Assembly: GCA_964437465.1 (NCBI GenBank)
Contig: CAYTGI010000005.1
Coordinates: 13,460-77,459 of the forward strand
Direction: 5' to 3'
Length of the DNA: 64,000 nt
Source: JAGQLF01 sp964437465
GTDB lineage: Bacteria > Patescibacteriota > Dojkabacteria > J137
In this document: positions 8,685 through 16,614 of the stretch, piece after piece
Numbering within the stretch: the stretch's first letter is position 1
Layout: each line of letters begins with the position of its first letter
Notes under the pieces: model-generated
What the model saw: the letters and a program-made list of their open reading frames with translations, nothing else
What the model was told of the DNA's origin: nothing
The model's database searches: none
Program-made: the position numbers and the translations under genes

Positions 8685-10937
8685 TTAATCAAATTTAATA
8701 CTTTGTATTATTTGATCACATTCTGAGTAGTTATTATTGTTAGAAGAACAAGAAGCTACTAGTAACTTGTTTGAATCGTTTAAGTATCTAAAACTAGATT
8801 CAGCACAATCATTTTCCCTTGGAGCAACAATAGCTGGACAGTTGTTATCTAAGTAAACTTTATCTGTGTAGAAAACTGAATTTGTATCATTAAAGCTTAC
8901 TCGATATAATTCTCCTACATTATCAATTTCTCCTATTAAAACATAATCAGCAACTATATTTGGGTATGCCTCATAAGGAATTCCAATATCTAAAGTACTG
9001 TTCTCAGTACTAATTGTAATTCCATCAAGGTAAGTAGAATTTTCTACCACATTAAATCCGCTTGGAACAGAGAGATTATAATATTTTAACATAGCCCCAA
9101 GTGAATCTACAAAATCTTCAGTAGAAATAGTATAGGTTGTGCCATAAGAAATTGGCTCGCCACTTAAATATCTCAAACTATTTAAAATCTCAATGACTGC
9201 TTCAAGATTTAATTCATCTACTCCTCTAACACTTACAGTACCAACATTAACCTCAATTCCTCCAAAAATTCTTCCATTACCTTCACATAAACTAATATCT
9301 GAGTATATCTGTTGATTAACGTTGATTGGTTTTTGAGTACCATTACATCGTCCGTCATTAGCTCTATTTGTAACAAAAAATGACAGACCATCCCCAGCAA
9401 AAGTTAGATTACTTCCTCCTTCATCTCCTGTCCCTTGAGTCTCACAAGACCAGTTTTCAGGGATTGAGAATCCAATACCAAGAACAGAATCGTTACAAAC
9501 TTTGGTAGCCTTTTCAACTTCTCCAATAGCTTCTATACTATTGAAAAATTCGATAGCCTCTTGATTATCATTTAAGAATGTATCGATCTCAATAACTTTA
9601 TTTCCATATTGAAATAAATATTTATTAGGGAAGAAATCGGCTATTCCAACAATACCTAACTTTGTAACATTTGTACCAAAAAGAGTAATCTCTTCTTGGG
9701 CGGTTATTCCATAGTTAGCTATACCTGTTGGTTGCTCAGCATAAATCCTCTCAAGCTCACTTATTCTATTTTGAACAGCTCCGTTACTATATGTAACTAG
9801 TACAAGAGACTCATCTACACAACCAAGTCCACATGGAAACCCAACAAATCTTTCAGGAGTATAGAAAATTGTCAATGAATTACCATTCTCAAACTCGTTT
9901 TCTTGTATAACAAAGAATTTATTTTCAGTTGTAAATTGATCCTCCCCAGTTATAAATTCAATACCTTCATAGCTATCTTGTTTTGGTAAATTAAAGCTAA
10001 TACCGTATTCTTCATAGGTGAATTTTTCAAAGGAAGTATTTATTTCATTATCTTCATCCTGTTCTTGAACAATAGGGGTTGGCTCAGGTTCTGGGGCAGG
10101 CTGATTGTTATTAACAGCAACAGCACCAATGCCAATTCCAGCACTTGCAAGTAAAATAGAACTACCAGCTATAATTTTAGCTGTTGTTGTGGCTAGTAAA
10201 CCTCCACTAGCAGAGGCTGTAGCAACAGAACTTCCAGAAGAAGCTCCAATAGCGGCACCTGCAGCAGCACCAGTTAAATTTGTCATATTTGTTAAAGTAA
10301 CACCTAAAGTAGATCCAACAGCTGAAGCAATAGCAGCCGAGCTCGAAGCGGTCATTGCATAAGCAGGTTGGACAGAAACACCTAATATTCCAGCTAGAAT
10401 AATAGGTATAGAAACAGTTTTTAAAGCTAGAGATTTTTCTTCTCTAGAGACTGACAATTTAAGATCTTCAATCCCTCTATAAAATCTTTTCTTAACAGAA
10501 TCAACACCCATTTCAACAATTGAAGCTATTTCATTAAAGCTCATTTCATCCCAGATTCTCATAATAATAATATCTGAGGTCACTTCATCCATATCTTTTA
10601 ATTTTTCTTCAATGTATTCAATTGTTAACCCATTCACCACTTCATCTTCGAATGAGCTCATGCTCTTCTCAACCTCTTCCTCGAAATTTTCTGTATGAGT
10701 AGTATCTTTCGTGCTTTTTTTAGTTTGTTGGTTATAAATCATATTTCGACTTACTTTAAAGAGCCAAGCTCTTTTGTTTTCAATAAAATCAAATTCCTCA
10801 TTTTCAAATAAAGCAATAAACGCTTCAGATGCAATATCTTGAGCTTCTTCATTATTTCCAAGCCGAAACTTACAAAATCTGAAAATTTCAGGTGAATGCT
10901 CTTTATATACTTTTTCGAAAACTTGTTCTTTGTTCAT
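8685..10937 (-). CDS. ECF-type sigma factor fused to hydrophobic segments and a large C-terminal domain
   Basis: Residues about 8-75 match sigma region 2 (FCKFRLGNNEEAQDIASEAF, ENKRAWLF), and 112-165 match region 4 with a helix-turn-helix (MSFNEIASIVEMGVDSVKKR). A hydrophobic stretch at 174-195 ends in a signal-peptidase-like PAYA, an Ala/Gly/Ser-rich linker runs to about 250, and a second hydrophobic stretch spans 251-275. The rest (about 276-750) is a large domain with many paired cysteines, typical of extracytoplasmic proteins. ECF sigmas are normally about 180 residues and are controlled by separate anti-sigmas; here control may be built in as a tether. Topology is uncertain because an even number of helices would leave the C-terminus inside. 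Confidence 0.8.
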   Translation of the reverse strand: MNKEQVFEKVYKEHSPEIFRFCKFRLGNNEEAQDIASEAFIALFENEEFDFIENKRAWLFKVSRNMIYNQQTKKSTKDTTHTENFEEEVEKSMSSFEDEVVNGLTIEYIEEKLKDMDEVTSDIIIMRIWDEMSFNEIASIVEMGVDSVKKRFYRGIEDLKLSVSREEKSLALKTVSIPIILAGILGVSVQPAYAMTASSSAAIASAVGSTLGVTLTNMTNLTGAAAGAAIGASSGSSVATASASGGLLATTTAKIIAGSSILLASAGIGIGAVAVNNNQPAPEPEPTPIVQEQDEDNEINTSFEKFTYEEYGISFNLPKQDSYEGIEFITGEDQFTTENKFFVIQENEFENGNSLTIFYTPERFVGFPCGLGCVDESLVLVTYSNGAVQNRISELERIYAEQPTGIANYGITAQEEITLFGTNVTKLGIVGIADFFPNKYLFQYGNKVIEIDTFLNDNQEAIEFFNSIEAIGEVEKATKVCNDSVLGIGFSIPENWSCETQGTGDEGGSNLTFAGDGLSFFVTNRANDGRCNGTQKPINVNQQIYSDISLCEGNGRIFGGIEVNVGTVSVRGVDELNLEAVIEILNSLRYLSGEPISYGTTYTISTEDFVDSLGAMLKYYNLSVPSGFNVVENSTYLDGITISTENSTLDIGIPYEAYPNIVADYVLIGEIDNVGELYRVSFNDTNSVFYTDKVYLDNNCPAIVAPRENDCAESSFRYLNDSNKLLVASCSSNNNNYSECDQIIQSIKFD

Positions 10938-10984
10938 TTATCTATAAGTCAAAATAAAATAAAAAAAGTGACAAAAATATAAAA

Positions 10985-11008
10985 AAGGCCATCAATAAAG
11001 ATAGCCTT
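10985..11008 (-). terminator. Intrinsic terminator between VWC-like gene and sigma fusion
   Basis: On the minus strand AAGGCTATC and GATGGCCTT arms enclose a six-base loop and lead into TTTTTTATATTTTT. It ends transcription of the VWC-like operon before the sigma-fusion gene. Confidence 0.75.
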
Positions 11009-11027
11009 AAATATTTGTAAAATTTTA

Positions 11028-11339
11028 CTATCTTCTACTTCTTTCCTGTCTTTCTAGTGAATCAATAATTCCTTGTACTGCACCGTCATCGATAACTTGA
11101 TCGCACATTAATTCTGTACACAAAACTTCTCCATTAGCACAAACACACTGGTTACATGAATCACCTGCAGGGAAATTATTTCCAGTTTTATACATTGCTC
11201 CATTATATTGACATGTATTATTACCCCTTTCTAAAAAGCCTTCACTATCAATAACCATAAATCCTAGAGCAAGAGCTAATATAACCGCAAAAGTTGTAAT
11301 TACAGCCATAATTAGCATTGGCGAACTTGGTTTTTTCAT
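11028..11339 (-). CDS. Small membrane-anchored VWC-like cysteine-motif protein
   Basis: At 103 residues this is the shortest of the four family members. It has one membrane helix (about residues 8-28) and a complete six-cysteine motif (C..NGAMY..G..F..GDSCNQCVC..GEVLCTELMC), then a short polar tail. It amounts to an anchor plus the cysteine module alone, so the module itself probably has the function, for example protein binding or disulfide exchange (inference). It is last in the operon 12997 to 11028 and is followed by a terminator. Confidence 0.65.
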   Translation of the reverse strand: MKKPSSPMLIMAVITTFAVILALALGFMVIDSEGFLERGNNTCQYNGAMYKTGNNFPAGDSCNQCVCANGEVLCTELMCDQVIDDGAVQGIIDSLERQERSRR

Positions 11340-11357
11340 TTAGTTAAGAATAATAAA

Positions 11358-12143
11358 TTAAAATGTCATTCTAGAGATAATTTCGTCAGCCTCATTCATA
11401 TTAATTTCGCTATCTGCTGACCCTGAAATCTCAATATATCCTCTATCAACTCCTCCCTCAGTTAAATATCCAAGTTCGGAAAGTATTAAGCTTGTCTCTA
11501 GGCAGCCATCAGAAGCTTGAGCTGAGTTCTCATTAACAGACAGATATTGATAATCAGGATTGTCGCTTGTAAGTATTCTGGATATATCATCAGTAATATC
11601 TGCTCTACTTTCAATCTCACAGCTAAATCCAAAAACACTTGAAGGAGCTGAAGGTATTACAGCATTCATTGTTAATTCTGTATCTTTTTCTATGTGGCTC
11701 AGAACGTGTAATTCTTCATTATCGCTAAGATCAGAAGTTAATTCCCATATACAATTATTGTATGAAAAAGTAAACTCTGGGAGTATAGTGCTTTCATATT
11801 GAATGTCATTACACTCTGTTTCATCATCAAAAAATTCACTAGTTTCGTTAGGTGGCAAGGTATTTTCATCATTATCTACTAAGTAAGAGTCATTTCCTTC
11901 TGCTTTACAATCTATTTCGGTACAAGCAACATCACCATCAGAACAAGTACACGTATTGCATCCATCCCCTGCATTAAAACTTTCACTCGAATCGTACATT
12001 ACACCATTATATTGGCATGAAGAAATAGGATTTGGTTTTAAGGCATCTTGGCTTTGTAGAATGTAGTAACCTAAAACAAGACTAATAATTACAAAGAATC
12101 CAGCGATAAGAGAGACAATTGTTAGTTGTGTTTGTTTATTCAT
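11358..12143 (-). CDS. Membrane-anchored VWC-like cysteine-motif protein
   Basis: The 261-residue product has one membrane helix (about 8-30), the family motif (CQYNGVMYDS..GDGCNTCTCSDGDVACTEIDC), a short linker (NDSYLV) shared almost exactly with the neighbour at 12146, and a C-terminal beta-rich domain with extra cysteines. The shared linker shows recent duplication of the N-terminal half, while the C-terminal domains differ. It starts two bases after the upstream gene ends, indicating an operon. Confidence 0.65.
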   Translation of the reverse strand: MNKQTQLTIVSLIAGFFVIISLVLGYYILQSQDALKPNPISSCQYNGVMYDSSESFNAGDGCNTCTCSDGDVACTEIDCKAEGNDSYLVDNDENTLPPNETSEFFDDETECNDIQYESTILPEFTFSYNNCIWELTSDLSDNEELHVLSHIEKDTELTMNAVIPSAPSSVFGFSCEIESRADITDDISRILTSDNPDYQYLSVNENSAQASDGCLETSLILSELGYLTEGGVDRGYIEISGSADSEINMNEADEIISRMTF

Positions 12144-12145
12144 AA

Positions 12146-12997
12146 TTAAATTTTTGTGATAGTATTTAAAATTCCGAATTGTTTTAGAATATCATCAGTT
12201 TGAAGTTGTTGTTCAATAGCTTCTTCAAGAGAGGCAGCATCAGGTATGTTACCGAAGCAATCGTTATATCCTCCATCAATTCTGATAATTGCTACAATAT
12301 CTTCATAAAGAGGATAATGGTATAAATTAGTTATAAAATTCCTATACCCTTGATTAGGGTCCTCAAAGTCACATGGAACTCCTTCTCTGTTAGATCCTTT
12401 TATTGGAATTATTTCTTGATTATCAACTTCTACTATGGGTAATTCCTCAGTTATGTCAGTTATCTTATATGCTCTTGTAAAAACATCTTCTTCAGTAAAA
12501 ATATCCTCAGTTATTGAAATTTCTAAGCTGTACTTTACGTAAGTATCTCCATCTTCAGTCAGGTCAGTTTTAATCAGCCTTAGGAAATCCTCCTTCGGTT
12601 CTCCTTCAATCTCAAAGTCATCAGGATAAAAAAAACTAAAGCCTAATTCCTCCGATTCAAAGTAATTATTAAAAGTAAAAATGCTGCTTCCAATTGTGAT
12701 TTCTTTTTCTTCTATAACCCCATTATGTTCCACTAAATAGCTGTCATTTTCTTCACTTTTACAATCAATCTCAGTACATATAACCTCACCATCTGCACAA
12801 ACGCATTGATTACATCCATCCGCAGCGTTGAAACTCTCACTAGACTCGTAAGTAACTCCATTATACTGACATGACGTAGGTCCATTATTTGTCTGCATGT
12901 CTTGCTCAATAACATTAAACCCAGCAAAAAGGGCTACACCGATTGCAATTGTAACTATTACAACTACTGCGATTGTTGGTTTATCATATTTTGACAT
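12146..12997 (-). CDS. Membrane-anchored VWC-like cysteine-motif protein
   Basis: First gene of the minus-strand operon. It has one membrane helix (about residues 8-28), the six-cysteine motif at about 43-78 (YNGVTYESSESFNAADGCNQC), the NDSYLV linker, and a C-terminal domain of about 180 residues with an ELGFSFFYPDDFEI segment. That segment is like the F.YP..F..E opening of PsbP/lipoprotein-type domains and resembles the ELKLEFQYPEG piece in the 7356-8606 paralogue. Function is unknown; probably surface-exposed. A TAAACT lies just before the ATG on the minus strand. Confidence 0.65.
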   Translation of the reverse strand: MSKYDKPTIAVVVIVTIAIGVALFAGFNVIEQDMQTNNGPTSCQYNGVTYESSESFNAADGCNQCVCADGEVICTEIDCKSEENDSYLVEHNGVIEEKEITIGSSIFTFNNYFESEELGFSFFYPDDFEIEGEPKEDFLRLIKTDLTEDGDTYVKYSLEISITEDIFTEEDVFTRAYKITDITEELPIVEVDNQEIIPIKGSNREGVPCDFEDPNQGYRNFITNLYHYPLYEDIVAIIRIDGGYNDCFGNIPDAASLEEAIEQQLQTDDILKQFGILNTITKI

Positions 12998-13061
12998 CTA
13001 GTTTATTCTTGATATCTACAGAATAATGAAAATGTAAAGTGAAATCAATTCATTATATGTT

Positions 13062-13067
13062 TATAAT
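13062..13067 (+). promoter_or_regulatory. -10 element for the MFS gene
   Basis: TATAAT lies in the divergent intergenic region. The predicted start near 13074 would give a short leader before either the GTG at 13086 or the ATG at 13098. Confidence 0.45.
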
Positions 13068-13097
13068 GGTTGATATTTAAAACTAGTGCATTGGTTC

Positions 13098-14366
13098 ATG
13101 AGATCAGGATTAATAATTAAAAGAAGAGAGATAATTGATAAAAACTTTTTAAAGTATTTATATCCACTCTTTTTTATTTTATTTGCTGACAGTGTACTAA
13201 CATATGCTTTTCCTATCATTGTTTTAGAAGAATTAGAATCTTCAACTACATTGGGTTTAATCATGGCCGCATCGTCTGTAATAGGGATTGTAATGGATTT
13301 GGTAATACCTAAGCTTTTTGCAAGATCAACTTGGCGTGAATTCTTGATGATAAGTATAGTATTGAGTATTCTTTATCCAGTCTTTATTTACTTAGGAACA
13401 CTAAGTGCTCCAATACTATTTCTTTTATTAGGTTCAGTTGTCTGGGGTATTTACTTTGAGTTTTTATCATTTTCAGAGCAAGGTTACATAGTTGACGAAG
13501 AGCCTAAATCTGATTTTACAGGTGACTGGAGTGTGATTTACGTGTTATGGCAGGGAGGCTCATTATTAAGCCCTATCATTGGAGCTTTTCTTTTATCAAT
13601 GAGTATACTGCACTTTTCTAGTGCAGTTGTTTCAATTCAATCTATAGCATTAGTAATTTCTTATTTAGCGCTTGTAAAGTATGGGTCCAAAAAGAAAAAA
13701 AGAAAAATAATTAGAAGTCATTTTAGGGCGAGTTTGAAATTTATTAATGAAGTAACGGTTTTTAGGCTTCTAAGTTCGAAAGTTTTTTCAGTTTTTTTAG
13801 TTAGTATTTTAGGAGGTATAATTCATGCATCATTTTGGACAATTGGAGGTATTTACGGAGAGGAGCTTTTAGGAGGATCTAATAGAGGCTGGATTGTTCT
13901 TTTTATCTTTAATATGTCAATTTTATTAGGAACTACTTTCCTAATTTACTTTCCTATTGATAAGCATAAAATGAAGATCGCTCAAGTTAGTTTGTTAATA
14001 TCAACTATATTTATGATCCCAGTTTTTTTAGTTAGGGATATAAATTTAATATTAATTTTAATTGCAGTTTTGAGTCTTTTCTCTTCCTTTGTTATTCCAT
14101 TAACTAACTCCATCTTTTCTGATCTAGCAAATAGAAGCAATGATTATGAAATTTACATTATGAGCATTTCTAGGATTGCAATATCTCTTGCTTACGTTAT
14201 TGGACCTTTATTTGTTGGAATTATTGGGGATTTTTTCAACTATGGTGAAGTTATAAGTATAACTGGGGCAATTCTTTTTCTTTTGACTATTTTTACAATC
14301 ATCATTAACCCAAAGGCTATTAGGCTTCCAAGAAAAAAATTAGATAAAATAATGATAAATCCTTGA
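13098..14366 (+). CDS. MFS-type transporter
   Basis: The protein is about 422 residues with some 12 hydrophobic helices in two halves separated by a basic central loop (KYGSKKKKRKIIRSH), as in the major facilitator superfamily. The substrate cannot be deduced. I prefer the ATG at 13098; an in-frame GTG at 13086 would add four residues. It is divergent from the VWC-like operon and ends 31 bp before the CsoR-family gene, whose promoter sits in the gap, so the two are probably separate units. A second full MFS gene is at 45905-47125. Confidence 0.75.
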   Translation: MRSGLIIKRREIIDKNFLKYLYPLFFILFADSVLTYAFPIIVLEELESSTTLGLIMAASSVIGIVMDLVIPKLFARSTWREFLMISIVLSILYPVFIYLGTLSAPILFLLLGSVVWGIYFEFLSFSEQGYIVDEEPKSDFTGDWSVIYVLWQGGSLLSPIIGAFLLSMSILHFSSAVVSIQSIALVISYLALVKYGSKKKKRKIIRSHFRASLKFINEVTVFRLLSSKVFSVFLVSILGGIIHASFWTIGGIYGEELLGGSNRGWIVLFIFNMSILLGTTFLIYFPIDKHKMKIAQVSLLISTIFMIPVFLVRDINLILILIAVLSLFSSFVIPLTNSIFSDLANRSNDYEIYIMSISRIAISLAYVIGPLFVGIIGDFFNYGEVISITGAILFLLTIFTIIINPKAIRLPRKKLDKIMINP

Positions 14367-14392
14367 CATAGTATACCCCCTGGGGGTATATT
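14363..14392 (+). promoter_or_regulatory. CsoR-type operator overlapping a promoter
   Basis: TTGACA (14363-14368) and TATATT (14387-14392) are 18 bp apart. Between and overlapping the -10 lies a perfect palindrome TATACCCCCTGGGGGTATA (14372-14390), the classical form of CsoR/RcnR-family operators. The ATG at 14398 starts five bases after the -10, so the mRNA is probably leaderless and the repressor would block it directly. Confidence 0.88.
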
Positions 14393-14397
14393 TAGGT

Positions 14398-14652
14398 ATG
14401 GATGATTGTAAGCAATTTCAGAATCAAATAAATAGGATTAAAGGACAGATGAACGGTATAGATAATATGATTAATGAAGGAAGGAACGTTAATGATGTTG
14501 TTCAACAGATTTCGGCGGTTAGAGCTGCTCTCTCAAGACTAGCAGTTGATCTTCTTAAAAATGAATCTAGTGAGTGTTTTAATAGCTCAGAGATTAAGAA
14601 TAATCAGAAAAAATTTGAAGAGTTAGTAACTAACTTTTTTAAGATAACTTAA
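14398..14652 (+). CDS. CsoR/FrmR-family (DUF156) repressor with altered sensing residues
   Basis: The 84-residue all-helical protein has the family signature RIKGQMNGI and DVVQQISAVRAAL. It should bind the G/C palindrome immediately upstream and so regulate itself and probably trxA-trxB, which follow by 17 and 16 bp. In copper-sensing CsoR the ligands are Cys-His-Cys. By alignment from memory, the first Cys is Val31 here, the His is Glu56, and only the last Cys is kept (Cys60); an extra Cys4 lies at the N-terminus. Persulfide-sensing CstR also needs two cysteines at the first and last positions. Cu(I) sensing of the usual type is therefore unlikely; a thiol/redox signal is possible. Confidence 0.85.
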   Translation: MDDCKQFQNQINRIKGQMNGIDNMINEGRNVNDVVQQISAVRAALSRLAVDLLKNESSECFNSSEIKNNQKKFEELVTNFFKIT

Positions 14653-14669
14653 ATTTTATTATTTTCAAA

Positions 14670-15008
14670 ATGGATGACGATAAAGATTCAAAAATTGCTC
14701 ACACAACTGATGCAGAATTCGATGACGCAATTGCTGAAGGGCTTACTTTAATTGATTTCTGGGCTCCATGGTGCGGACCTTGTCTAATGATTGCTCCTAC
14801 TCTTGAAGAGATAGCCGAAGAGATGGAGGGAAAGTTAAATATTGTAAAGCTAAATGTTGATGATAATCCTGAAACTTCACCTAAATTTGGAGTGCAAGGA
14901 ATTCCTACAATGATTTTGTTTAAAGATGGGAAATTAGTTGACCGTGTTGTTGGGGCAGTTCCTAAAGCTGCTTTAGTAGACATGATTGGGAAACATATTG
15001 AAGAGTAA
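14670..15008 (+). CDS. trxA: Thioredoxin
   Basis: A 112-residue cytoplasmic thioredoxin with FWAPWCGPC (Cys35 and Cys38), the cis-proline loop GIPTMILFKDG and the normal length. It reduces protein disulfides and is recycled by TrxB, encoded 16 bp downstream. It could also feed electrons to the CcdA-like transporter at 3448. It lies in the probable operon driven by the CsoR-type promoter. Confidence 0.95.
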   Translation: MDDDKDSKIAHTTDAEFDDAIAEGLTLIDFWAPWCGPCLMIAPTLEEIAEEMEGKLNIVKLNVDDNPETSPKFGVQGIPTMILFKDGKLVDRVVGAVPKAALVDMIGKHIEE

Positions 15009-15024
15009 TTATTAAAAAATAGAA

Positions 15025-15990
15025 ATGTCTGAAGAGAAGGGTTTAAAAGACAAAGTTCACGACCTGATTATTGTTGGGTCTGGTCCAGCTGGCTTAACTG
15101 CAGCTATTTATGCATCTAGAGCAAGATTAGATCCATTGCTTTTTGCTGGAGTAACATGGGGAGGTCAGTTAATGAATACAACTGAAGTTGAAAATTATCC
15201 AGGGTTTCCGGATGGTGTAGCTGGTCCTCAGTTGATGCAAGATATGCTTAAACAAGCAGAAAAATTTGGCACAATAATTGAATATGATAATGTAACAAAA
15301 GTAAGCATTGATGATAATGGAATTAAGAGGGTTAGGGTTAATGATGAGGACTATAGAGCAAGATCAGTGATCTTTGCCACTGGTTCAGTGCCTAGAAAAC
15401 TAGATATTCCTGGTGAAGATAAATACTACGGACAGGGAGTTTCAACCTGTGCTACTTGTGATGCTGCGTTTTATAAAGATAAGGTCGTAGCTGTTATCGG
15501 AGGTGGAGATACTGCAATGGAAGACTCTACTTTTTTAACTAGATTTGCGAAAAAAGTGTACATTCTCCATAGAAGAGATGAGTTTAGGGCAAGTAAGATT
15601 ATGGCTGAAAGAGCTTTAAAAAATGAGAAAATTGAAGTTCTTTGGAATACAGAGGTTAGAGAGGTTATTGGAGAGGATACTGTAAACAAGCTAAAGATTT
15701 ACAATAATGTTGAAGATAAGGAGAGTGATCTTGAAGTTGATGGAATGTTCTTAGCTATTGGTCATGTTCCATCAACACAATTTCTGACAGATATTCTTGA
15801 TTTAGATGACGAAGGTTATGTTAAAACTCACAAAGATGTTGAAACTAACATACCGGGAGTTTTTGTTGCGGGTGAGATTCAAGACCATGTGTATAAGCAA
15901 GCTATAACTACTGCTTCAGATGGATGCAAGGCTGCATTGAAAGCTCAAAGATGGTTAGAAGGAAATGAGGAGATAAGAAATATCTGGTAA
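15025..15990 (+). CDS. trxB: Thioredoxin reductase (NADPH)
   Basis: The 321-residue flavoprotein has the FAD-binding GSGPAG near residues 18-23, the redox-active CATCD (about Cys142 and Cys145), the NADPH-binding GGGDTAMED and the C-terminal GVFVAGE. It reduces TrxA with NADPH. The HRRDEFRAS segment favours NADPH over ferredoxin as donor. It is last in the csoR-like/trxA/trxB cluster. Confidence 0.95.
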   Translation: MSEEKGLKDKVHDLIIVGSGPAGLTAAIYASRARLDPLLFAGVTWGGQLMNTTEVENYPGFPDGVAGPQLMQDMLKQAEKFGTIIEYDNVTKVSIDDNGIKRVRVNDEDYRARSVIFATGSVPRKLDIPGEDKYYGQGVSTCATCDAAFYKDKVVAVIGGGDTAMEDSTFLTRFAKKVYILHRRDEFRASKIMAERALKNEKIEVLWNTEVREVIGEDTVNKLKIYNNVEDKESDLEVDGMFLAIGHVPSTQFLTDILDLDDEGYVKTHKDVETNIPGVFVAGEIQDHVYKQAITTASDGCKAALKAQRWLEGNEEIRNIW

Positions 15991-16155
15991 TTGTATTTTA
16001 AAGATAGAAGGCTACATAAAAAATAGCATTTTCTGTTAGCAGTCTTAAAAGATATTTCACCTGCATTAATAAATAATTTTCATAAAAAATACTTTACAAA
16101 ATTGTGTCATAGGAATATATTAACCACAATATATTGTATTTTTTTGTAATTTCTA

Positions 16156-16614
16156 ATGAAAACTATTGATATTTTTACTGATGCAGATCCATCTTTCATT
16201 AATAATCTTTCTCGATTTGTTAATGAAACAGGACCTACTTTAAATGAATTACTTAATAAATTGGGTGTTGTTGACACTACAACAAGAGCATGTGTTCTTA
16301 GGGAGGTTTTAAGGGGAAGAGGAATAACGAACACTCGAGTTATGGGGCTGGACACTCCTGGGGGTCACTTAGAATTTTTTCTTGGAATAACTAATGGAAA
16401 CCAAGCAGTAGGTGGTGTTAGATGCAATAGTAAAGGTATCTATTCACAAACAATGGGAGAAATAGTAGAAGAAAACGGATTCTCATCAATCTCGGACGTC
16501 GTTCCAGAAAGTGCTGAAATGATAGCTCACTTAAACAGTGGTGGAAAAGAAGGGTTCACAAGAATAGTAGGTTCTGTAAGGAGTGGAATTGGAGATCAAT
16601 CAGGAGAAGCCTAA
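16156..16614 (+). CDS. Hypothetical protein
   Basis: I do not recognise this 152-residue protein. No signal peptide or membrane helix is visible. It contains a helical N-terminal part (NLSRFVNETGPTLNELLNKLG), then a Gly-rich beta segment (MGLDTPGGHLEFFLGITNG). Base composition matches its neighbours. It ends with a four-base convergent overlap with infB. It could be cytoplasmic and regulatory, but nothing supports a specific role. Confidence 0.5.
   Translation: MKTIDIFTDADPSFINNLSRFVNETGPTLNELLNKLGVVDTTTRACVLREVLRGRGITNTRVMGLDTPGGHLEFFLGITNGNQAVGGVRCNSKGIYSQTMGEIVEENGFSSISDVVPESAEMIAHLNSGGKEGFTRIVGSVRSGIGDQSGEA

Noticed and set aside
10105..10362. 85-residue plus-strand Ala/Pro-rich frame
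   Set aside because: It is the antisense shadow of the Ala/Gly/Ser-rich linker in the sigma-fusion gene.
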